From positions 1 to 64,000 of the forward strand of contig JAFDVJ010000066.1 of NCBI GenBank assembly GCA_018269075.1: a DNA stretch of 64,000 bases. The letters run 5' to 3'. The stretch is from Acidobacteriota bacterium (GTDB taxonomy: Bacteria > Acidobacteriota > Blastocatellia > Pyrinomonadales > Pyrinomonadaceae). Position 1 is the stretch's first letter. The number at the start of each line of letters is the position of its first letter. Shown piece after piece: positions 57,731 to 64,000 of this stretch. A program made the position numbers and the translations under genes. The notes beneath the pieces are model-generated. The model made no database searches and was not told the origin of the DNA. It saw nothing but the letters and a program-made list of their open reading frames with translations.

Positions 57731-60499
57731 CTACGGCTCGGCCGTGAAATTCAATTCGGTCAGATCGTCGTTTGCGGTCACGACCTGCGGGGCGAAAATA
57801 TAACCTTTGGACCTGACCGAAACGGTGTAGGTTCCTCCGGCCTCCAAATCGTCGAAGCGGTAATAGCCGAACGAGTTCGTCGTCACGGAGCGCGTTTCGC
57901 CGTTTTCGTCGGTCAGCGTCACGCGCGCCCGCGACAAGCCGGATTTGCCGGCCGTCACGCGGCCGCCGACGGCGACATTGGCGGCCGTCGAAGCGACCGG
58001 GGCAATCGCAAACGGCGACAGCGACGTCAGGCCCGAAGTGCAGAGGTTCGGATAGGAATTCGCGCCGGCCGTTCGATTCATCCAGACGCCCGATTCGAGA
58101 TGAAAGATTCTCAAATTCGCGAACTGCGCCGGCGTGAAGGCCGGCAGATTGAAACAAACCGTCGGGTCCGTATAAACCGCGGTCGTCGAAACGTCGAAAT
58201 TCAGGCCCGTATTCGTACCCATCGGCAGCATCGGAAGCCCGGCGGAACCGAGCGGCGTCAGATGAACCGCGCCCGTCGTCGTGATTGTGCCGAAAGTTAC
58301 GGTCGCTTCGCCGGTTTTCGTCGTGTTCGAAACCGCCGGATTTATCGCGTCTTTGTATTTGCCGCCGCTGCCGGCGTAGAACTGGTCGCGGATTTCCGTT
58401 GCCGTCAAAGCGCGGTTGTAGAGTGAGATTTCGTCTATTCCGCCCAACCAACTATATCCAATGCCGTTTCCGGAATAGAAAGAATCGAAATCCGCTCCGA
58501 CAAGTGCGCCCTGCGTATCGTATCCAATCGAGCCGGTTGTCGTGCCGGATGCGACTGAAATTCCATCGACGTAAAGCCTCAGCGTGTTTGTTGATGGACC
58601 CGCCGGATCGTCGAAAGTCAAAGCGACGTGATGCCATACGTTCTGCGAAAACGAAGGCGCATCTACCTGAGCGCAACCGCTGGCATTGCAGACCGCACCG
58701 TGCAAAGTGCCGTTCTGATACCAAATAACATAAGAATCCAAATTAACGTTACCTAAAGGTTTAGCAAAAAAAGTAAATGCAGTAGTCGGCGAACTCGTCA
58801 AATTTGCCCAACCTTCAATCGTCAGACTAGTCGGACGGATCGACGGCGAATCGAGTATCTGAGCGTATTGCCGATCAGCCGTAAACTTAAACCCCTGACC
58901 TACATATTGAGCCGCAAAAGTCGGAGCATTGCCGCCACTGCCGAGAGTGCCGTTGTTGCCATTCCCGGAAATGTCGTTTGCGTTGCCGTCGCCCGCATAC
59001 CACGCGACCAATCCGGTCGGAACGGTCGATTGGACTTTGTATTTTCCGGCGAGCCCGGCGTTGGCGATCGATTCGATCTCCGCCGCCGTCAAACCGCGGT
59101 TGTAAACCGACATTTCATCCATCTGCCCGCCCCAAATTTCCGTGTTCATAACTCGCCTGCCCAATTGAAAAATACCGTTGGTTGTCAGAATCGTTCCGGT
59201 GGCGGCCACCGTGCGGGTATTCACGCCGTTGACGAAGGCGCGTAAATTCGCGCCGTCGTAGGTCATCGCGACGTGACTCCAGGCGTTGAGCGGCAGCGGC
59301 GCGTTGCCGTTCACCCAACCGCCGCAATCGTCCGGCAAGCCGGAGAGGCCGCCGACATAAATCGCGAAGTTTCCGGTCGGGATTCCGCCGCCCGTCGGAC
59401 AATTGCCGGTGGTGAGCCGGCGGGCCATTTCAAATTGAACGGCGGCGTTTGTTTCCTTATTGACGATTATCGCCATAAAGTTCGGAAAGATAGTATCGGT
59501 CGTCGGATAAACCCAGCCTTCGACGCTGAGCTGCGCCGTCGGATTCAAGCTCGGCGCGTCCGCGACCGTCACAAAACCGCCGCCGGTGACAACGCTGCCG
59601 GGGTTAAATTGAAATCCCTGCCCGACTTTGCCGGTCGTGTAACCTGCGCCCGCCTGCAAAGTTCCGTTGTTGCCGCTGCCCGACAAATCTTTTGCGTCGC
59701 CGTCGCCGGCGAGCCACAAAACCTGATTTTCCGGCGCAACGGTCGCGAACGGCCTGCATTTGCCGGTCGTTCCCGCATTGAAAATCGCCTGCACTTCCGA
59801 CGCCGCCAGCACGCGATTATAAATCGCCAATTCGTCGATCGCGCCGAAAAATGCGTTGCGCGCGTCCGCGTCGCCGCGCGCGCCGATCGCCGCGTTCGTC
59901 GTGTAGGCGAAAGTCGCCGCATAATTGATCGGCGCATCGGCCGCGCCGTCGAGATAGAAAACGACCTGCGCGCCGGAAACCGAAACCGCGACGTGATGCC
60001 AGTTCGTGTCGGTGATCGCAAGATTCGAAACGATATTGTTAACACCGACCTGCGTCAGGGCGAGCCGGTTCGTCGGCTGGTCGATGACGACGCCCCAGCC
60101 GCTCGCCCCGAAAGCGAAAATCGTTCCGTTGACGAATCCCGCGACCGGCGAATTGGTCAGAATCGTCGTGCTCGAACGCTTTACCCAGGCCTCGAACGTA
60201 AAACTCTGCAGCCGCAGATTCGCCGGATTGCCGACGATCACGCGGTCGCCGCTGTTGCTGTTGGTACCGTTGCCGCCGAGCTGAAACGCCTGCCCGACAT
60301 TGCCGGCCGCGTAGGTCACGTTGTTTTGGATCGTCCCGTTGCTCCGCGAACGGGCGTCCAGAGCGTTATTTTCGCCCGAATAAGCCGCGACCAGACCGAT
60401 CGGCGCGGTCGCACAGGTTTGCGCCGTCGTCGTTTGCGCCGAGCCGAATAAAAAAATCGCTAAAAAGATCGTGATCGAGGCTGCGTTCATATTGTTCAT
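57731..60499 (-). CDS. secreted protein with three LamG/ConA-like domains
   Basis: 922 residues. Signal peptide (1-~26, TTTAQ). Three LamG-like (concanavalin-fold) modules: ~30-250 (GLVAAYSGENNALDARS..., FTFEAWVKRSS), ~260-490 (LWLAGDGDAKDLSGSGNNGTLQ..., LSVEGWVYPTT, ELGGQMDEMSVYNRGL) and ~500-720 (GLVAWYAGDGNANDISGNGNNGTL..., LTIEGWANL, DEISLYNRAL). Then a ~110-residue beta domain (AVSNTTKTGEATVTFGTITTTG...) and the common C-terminal carboxypeptidase-regulatory-like domain (~835-922). LamG modules bind glycans or act in adhesion. Start at 60499 (MNNMNAASITIF) or three codons later. Confidence 0.88.
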   Translation of the reverse strand: MNNMNAASITIFLAIFLFGSAQTTTAQTCATAPIGLVAAYSGENNALDARSRSNGTIQNNVTYAAGNVGQAFQLGGNGTNSNSGDRVIVGNPANLRLQSFTFEAWVKRSSTTILTNSPVAGFVNGTIFAFGASGWGVVIDQPTNRLALTQVGVNNIVSNLAITDTNWHHVAVSVSGAQVVFYLDGAADAPINYAATFAYTTNAAIGARGDADARNAFFGAIDELAIYNRVLAASEVQAIFNAGTTGKCRPFATVAPENQVLWLAGDGDAKDLSGSGNNGTLQAGAGYTTGKVGQGFQFNPGSVVTGGGFVTVADAPSLNPTAQLSVEGWVYPTTDTIFPNFMAIIVNKETNAAVQFEMARRLTTGNCPTGGGIPTGNFAIYVGGLSGLPDDCGGWVNGNAPLPLNAWSHVAMTYDGANLRAFVNGVNTRTVAATGTILTTNGIFQLGRRVMNTEIWGGQMDEMSVYNRGLTAAEIESIANAGLAGKYKVQSTVPTGLVAWYAGDGNANDISGNGNNGTLGSGGNAPTFAAQYVGQGFKFTADRQYAQILDSPSIRPTSLTIEGWANLTSSPTTAFTFFAKPLGNVNLDSYVIWYQNGTLHGAVCNASGCAQVDAPSFSQNVWHHVALTFDDPAGPSTNTLRLYVDGISVASGTTTGSIGYDTQGALVGADFDSFYSGNGIGYSWLGGIDEISLYNRALTATEIRDQFYAGSGGKYKDAINPAVSNTTKTGEATVTFGTITTTGAVHLTPLGSAGLPMLPMGTNTGLNFDVSTTAVYTDPTVCFNLPAFTPAQFANLRIFHLESGVWMNRTAGANSYPNLCTSGLTSLSPFAIAPVASTAANVAVGGRVTAGKSGLSRARVTLTDENGETRSVTTNSFGYYRFDDLEAGGTYTVSVRSKGYIFAPQVVTANDDLTELNFTAEP

Positions 60500-60565
60500 T
60501 TTTTTAATTTCCGTTCGGATAAATGCCGTGTAAATTCAATTTCTTGAAAATTTCAGTTTTAATCT

Positions 60566-60604
60566 TCGGTTTTCTTTCAAAGGTCAAAGATCAAAGACCA
60601 AAGA
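60566..60604. repeat. AAAGATC/AAAGACC array
   Basis: TCTTCGGTTTTCTTTCAAAGG, then TCAAAGATCAAAGACCAAAGACC. Related to the units in 32578-33026 and 34211-34258. Confidence 0.7.
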
Positions 60605-60619
60605 CCGGATTGTGACCAG

Positions 60620-60816
60620 ACTTAACGTGAATTCGACGTAAGAATCGGCGACGGACGGAGCGCCGGCATCTCGGCCGGCAAACGCCGCGCGAGCGGCGTC
60701 AACCCGCTTCATATCCCTTAATATCTTTGAAAATGAAGCGCTGTTTGCGTTTTTCAAACGCATTGCCGGCAAGATGCCGGCGTTCCGTCCTTATGTCGAA
60801 CTCACGTAAACTTAAT
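60620..60816. repeat. palindromic dispersed repeat, family C copy 2
   Basis: GGACGGAGCGCCGGCATC (60653-60670) faces GATGCCGGCGTTCCGTCC (60773-60790), with internal AGCGGCGTC, CTTCATAT and ATGAAGCGC layers. TTAACGTGAATTCGACGTAA (60621-60640) matches the reverse complement of the right end of copy 1 (50449-50475). No gene; this region is most of the 60500-60856 gap. Confidence 0.88.
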
Positions 60817-60856
60817 AAACGTAGTAATATTTTTCGACAAAAAACCGGGTTTTCGA

Positions 60857-61195
60857 CTATGAAATCAAAGTCCAGCCGAATCCGCCGGGTTTGAAATTGA
60901 CAGCCCAATTCTGTTGGGTCTCTCCTTTACCGGACGAATTTACAACGCCCAGTCCATCGAAAAAGCCGAAGAACTCGACCCCGTAAAGCCCGTTCGTGAC
61001 CAGCCTGATGTCCACCGGCTTAAACCACGGATCGTGATGTTGCGAACAACCGCCGGAATGGTATTTTATGAAACCCTTGTCCAGCGATTTCCAGCTGCTG
61101 TTGCCGGGGTGCGTTAGCGTTTCCGCCCAGGGAAGCTGCATCTCGACCTGAAAAGATTTGCCGTCATCGTCATTGAGTTCAACCACATATTTCAT
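60857..61195 (-). CDS. small uncharacterised protein
   Basis: 112 residues, no signal peptide or membrane helix. Mixed alpha/beta character with Trp/His-rich stretch (YHSGGCSQHHDPWFKPVDIRL) that could bind a metal, and GLYGVEFFGFFDGLG. A strong ribosome site (AGGAGA) precedes the ATG. The composition matches real genes of the window, but no family is recognised. Confidence 0.6.
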   Translation of the reverse strand: MKYVVELNDDDGKSFQVEMQLPWAETLTHPGNSSWKSLDKGFIKYHSGGCSQHHDPWFKPVDIRLVTNGLYGVEFFGFFDGLGVVNSSGKGETQQNWAVNFKPGGFGWTLIS

Positions 61196-61443
61196 AATTT
61201 ATTCTCCTGTTTCGCGGGACTGTTGTTCATCTGAATGCGTTTCGTAAAGGAACGGACGAATTATCCGCGATTTCAAAAAGGATTTACTTTTCGGCAATCG
61301 GTCGTTAAAATGATTGATAAAAACTTTCCACAGTGATTCAATCATTGGCTTTTAAATAATTTTCCGTTCCGCAGCTAATTTATCCGAGCGGCGGCGGCGG
61401 CGTCTTTGATTTAACATCAATTGTTTCTAAATTTAATATTAAG
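61196..61443. other. divergent intergenic region before the TolB-like regulator
   Basis: 248 AT-richer bases between the small protein (-) and the winged-helix gene (+). No hairpin family was found. Expected to hold both promoters; no box is convincing. Confidence 0.5.
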
Positions 61444-63759
61444 ATGGTTAAACCGTCTGCACGGATAATTTACGAGTTTGAAGGCTTCAGGCTGGATTCC
61501 GCTCATTTGATGCTGTATCGCGGCGATGAGGAAATTTCGCTCGCCCCGAAAGCCGTGCAGACGCTGCTCACGCTGATCGAACGGCGCGGCGAGATTCTCG
61601 ACAAGGTCGAATTGATGGAAACGATCTGGAACGATTCGATCGTCGAGGAGGCGAACCTCGCGCAGTATGTTCACATCCTGCGAAAAATCTTAGGCGTCTC
61701 GGCCAACGGCGAGCCTTTTATCGAAACGCTGAAGCGGCGCGGTTACCGTTTCAACGGCGCGGTTCGCGTAGTGTCGAATTCAAACGACCCGTCGCCGGTC
61801 GAGGAAGCCGGCAATTTCAAGGCCGGCCCGGACAAACCGCCGCCGGCCGCAAATCTGAATTCTCGCCGGGTTGAACGACGCGGCAATCTTCAGGCGGTCA
61901 GCCGGGCCGAGCCGGCGCGCGAAACGCACCATCCGATGAACGTCGAGCGTTCGGGCAATCTTTATTCGGTTTCCGACTGGCATCGCGAATCTGCCGCCGA
62001 TCCGTCGCCGGCGGCGGCCGCGACCCGTTCGAAGCTGTTTTCAACTCTGATACTCGTGTTATTGACAGCCGGCTTGGCGGGAATCGTGTTCGGCGTTTAC
62101 AAATTCGCCGCGCGCGGCCGGGGCTCCGAGACGCGAATCATTCCTTTTCTCGGCTCCGACATTACACGACTGACGACCAACGGCCGATCAAAGCTCGTGG
62201 CGATCTCGCCGGACGGGCGATACATCGCGCACGTGATGGAGGACGCCGACGGCGACAGCCTTTGGATCCGTCAGGTCGCCGTCGCCAACGACACCCGGAT
62301 CGCCGGCCCGTCGCAGATCGATTTAGTCTGGGTGACCTTCGCCCCGGACGGCAATTTCGTGTATTTCCTCTCGCTGGAGCGGGATAAGGGCGAGCCGGAA
62401 CTGTTTCGCGTCCCCGTTCTCGGCGGCCCGATCGTCAAAGTCGCGCACGACATCGCGCCCCCGACGTTTTCGCCCGACGGAACGCGGATCGCGTTTATGA
62501 AAACGTTCGAGGAAGAGACCCGGCTGCTGGTCGCGAACGCCGACGGGACGAACGAAGAGGTGATCGCCGCGCGCCGCGATCCCGATTATCTGAATATGTT
62601 CTGGAACGCGCCGGCGTGGTCGCTCGACGGCAAGAGCCTCGCCTTTCCCGTCAATCAGTCCGATGAAAACGGCCGTTACGAAACCGTGCTGGCGGTCGAC
62701 GTCGAGACGCGGGTCGAACGCAGGCTGACCGGCGCGCGCTGGCAGCAGGTCGGACAGCCGCGCTGGCTCGCCGACGGGCTCGTGCTGACGGCTTCGGAAA
62801 CTTCGACCGGCCCGCAGCAGCTGTGGCATATTTCGCTGCCCGACGGGACGGCCTCGCGGATTACGCGCGACCTCAACGATTACCGCAACCTCAGTCTCAC
62901 GGCGGATGCGAAAACATTGGCCGTCATTCAAAATCACGTCGTCTCGAACATCTGGACGGCGGGGAAAAACGCGGCCGACGCCAAACAGATTATGTCCGAG
63001 GCGGGCTGGCTCAACGAACTGATCTGGCTGCCGGACGGCCGGCTGGCCTACACGTCGAACGCCGGCGGCAGCTCCGATATCTGGACGATGAACGCGGACG
63101 GTTCGGACGTTCGGCAGCTCACGGTCGGCGCCAACGCGAGACTCGGGCTGGCCGTCACCGCCGATCAGAAGCAGATTATCTTTGCCGCCGAGCGGGACGG
63201 CAAGTATAACCTCTGGCGGATCGAAATGGACGGCTCGAATCTGACCCGCATCACCGACGGCAACGGCGAATTCTATCCGCAATGCACGCCCGACGGACGC
63301 TGGATCGTTTATCAATCGGGCGGAAATTATCCGTCGCTCTGGAAAATGCCGGTCGGCGGCGGCGAGGCCGTGCGAATTACGAAGATAACCGGCTCGCGGC
63401 CTTCGATTTCTCCGGACGGAAAGCTCGTCGCCTATCATTATCTCGACCCGGACTTTGCGGCATCGCGCTGGAGCATCGGCATCAGCCGCCTCGAAGACGG
63501 CGCGCGCGTCAGGCGGTTCGACTTTCCGGCGACGGTCGTCGAACGGATCGTGAAATGGACGCCGGACGGAAAGGCGATCGCCTTTCTCAACAGCCCCGGC
63601 GGCGTTCAGAACATCTGGACGCAGCCCGTCGACGGCGGCGAGCCGAAACCGTTGACCAACTTTCCGTCGGACCGGATCATTTCCTTTAACTGGAACGCGG
63701 ACGGCAGCCGGCTGGCGGTCATCCGCGGAGTCGAAACCAGCGACGTCATCCTCAAATGA
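61444..63759 (+). CDS. CadC-like winged-helix regulator with TolB/WD40-like beta-propeller
   Basis: 771 residues. Residues ~10-105 form an OmpR/PhoB-type winged helix (YEFEGFRLDSAHLMLYRGDEEISLAPKAVQTLLTLIERRGEILDKVELMETIWNDSIVEEANLAQYVHILRKILG...IETLKRRGYRF). A linker follows, then one membrane helix (~197-218), then a periplasmic TolB/PD40 propeller (~240-771; ITRLTTNGRSKLVAISPDGRYIAHV, PSWSLDGK, NLTRITDGNGEFYPQCTPDGRWIVYQSGG). Such one-component sensors combine DNA binding with ligand sensing; Acidobacteriota carry many. No target gene is obvious in the window end. Confidence 0.9.
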   Translation: MVKPSARIIYEFEGFRLDSAHLMLYRGDEEISLAPKAVQTLLTLIERRGEILDKVELMETIWNDSIVEEANLAQYVHILRKILGVSANGEPFIETLKRRGYRFNGAVRVVSNSNDPSPVEEAGNFKAGPDKPPPAANLNSRRVERRGNLQAVSRAEPARETHHPMNVERSGNLYSVSDWHRESAADPSPAAAATRSKLFSTLILVLLTAGLAGIVFGVYKFAARGRGSETRIIPFLGSDITRLTTNGRSKLVAISPDGRYIAHVMEDADGDSLWIRQVAVANDTRIAGPSQIDLVWVTFAPDGNFVYFLSLERDKGEPELFRVPVLGGPIVKVAHDIAPPTFSPDGTRIAFMKTFEEETRLLVANADGTNEEVIAARRDPDYLNMFWNAPAWSLDGKSLAFPVNQSDENGRYETVLAVDVETRVERRLTGARWQQVGQPRWLADGLVLTASETSTGPQQLWHISLPDGTASRITRDLNDYRNLSLTADAKTLAVIQNHVVSNIWTAGKNAADAKQIMSEAGWLNELIWLPDGRLAYTSNAGGSSDIWTMNADGSDVRQLTVGANARLGLAVTADQKQIIFAAERDGKYNLWRIEMDGSNLTRITDGNGEFYPQCTPDGRWIVYQSGGNYPSLWKMPVGGGEAVRITKITGSRPSISPDGKLVAYHYLDPDFAASRWSIGISRLEDGARVRRFDFPATVVERIVKWTPDGKAIAFLNSPGGVQNIWTQPVDGGEPKPLTNFPSDRIISFNWNADGSRLAVIRGVETSDVILK

Positions 63760-63807
63760 AACGAATTACCGGGCTCATCCCCGCGCCGCCAACGACGCTC
63801 ATCTCTG

Positions 63808-64000
63808 ATGCGGTATAAAGAAATTGTCTGATTTCGGAGCGCGACAGCGGACTGGAGCGCAACCGTCCCGGTTGCCATGAGCGCGAGAGCGCGAACGAAC
63901 GCCGCGCTGGCCGTGACGTCGAAAGCCAGCGAAACGCCTGACACCGCTCGCGCGGCGTTGGCAACCGGGACGGCCAGCGCTCCGGTCCGCTGCCGCGCCT
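63808..64000. repeat. palindromic dispersed repeat, family B copy 2 (cut by window end)
   Basis: Aligns with 53955-54147: ATGCGG...GAAATTGTCTGATTTCGGAGC, then inverted arms GCGGACTGGAGCGCAACCG and GCAACCGGGACGG. The right arm is diverged and the repeat runs to the window edge. Confidence 0.88.

Noticed and set aside
1..64000. tRNA, rRNA, riboswitch or origin sequences
   Set aside because: I looked for tRNA T-loop and anticodon-arm patterns, rRNA core sequences and DnaA-box clusters by eye and found none that hold up; a covariance-model scan would be decisive.

Overview
The window looks like a chromosomal segment of a GC-rich, Gram-negative environmental bacterium. The best fit is Acidobacteriota, class Blastocatellia (Pyrinomonadaceae-like). 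This placement is inferred from gene content: an Oar-like TonB-dependent receptor with an N-terminal carboxypeptidase-regulatory domain, a CadC-like winged-helix/TolB protein, a SpoIVB-type S55 protein, a DUF5700 metalloprotease, and several large CSLREA/FG-GAP/LamG surface proteins. No rRNA, tRNA or CRISPR array was seen.

Layout. 1-4.4 kb: the tail of an acyl-CoA synthetase, moaD-moaE, then a 1004-residue TonB-dependent receptor. 4.6-15 kb: mainly housekeeping genes (small alarmone hydrolase, S55 protein, alpha/beta-hydrolase-like protein, Mre11/SbcD nuclease plus Lon-N protein, rpiA, SDR, DUF218, B12-radical SAM). 15.8-26.6 kb: CysQ-like phosphatase, a possible clan-CD protein, free methionine-R-sulfoxide reductase, aldo/keto reductase, small proteins, and two AT-richer islands (xisH-xisI at 20.1-20.8 kb; a winged-helix/nuclease-like gene followed by a nucleotidyltransferase at 25.1-26.6 kb) set among a Ca2+/H+ antiporter, an esterase and a PflX-type radical SAM gene. 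26.7-36.3 kb: secreted proteins of unknown function, a PrxQ-type peroxiredoxin, a BPSL0067-type amidase, a YggX-like protein, a metalloprotease and an exported NHLRC2-like protein. 36.6-43.4 kb: acetyltransferase, LytS/LytTR two-component pair, second TonB receptor, VOC protein. 43.7-60.5 kb: a surface-protein cluster of five large secreted proteins plus one broken copy, all ending in the same ~85-residue carboxypeptidase-regulatory-like domain. 61.4-63.8 kb: winged-helix/TolB regulator.

The most unusual property is the intergenic DNA. Nearly every gap carries tandem arrays of a 7-9 bp unit, usually arranged as two facing arms of a large hairpin, and often nested one family inside another. 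At least ten unrelated unit sequences follow this plan. There are also longer dispersed elements: a 111/185-bp MITE-like element with perfect 9-bp target duplications at both copies, a ~193-bp and a ~190-bp palindromic repeat (two copies each), two composite elements sharing a REP-like core, and a 21-bp x 13 array. Some arrays extend into gene ends and supply the last codons and the stop.

The surface cluster appears to have grown by duplication. Three of its genes share upstream blocks and two share downstream hairpins, one copy has collapsed by an internal deletion, and the FG-GAP gene has duplicated a three-unit block. The common C-terminal domain suggests a shared secretion or anchoring route, which is an inference.
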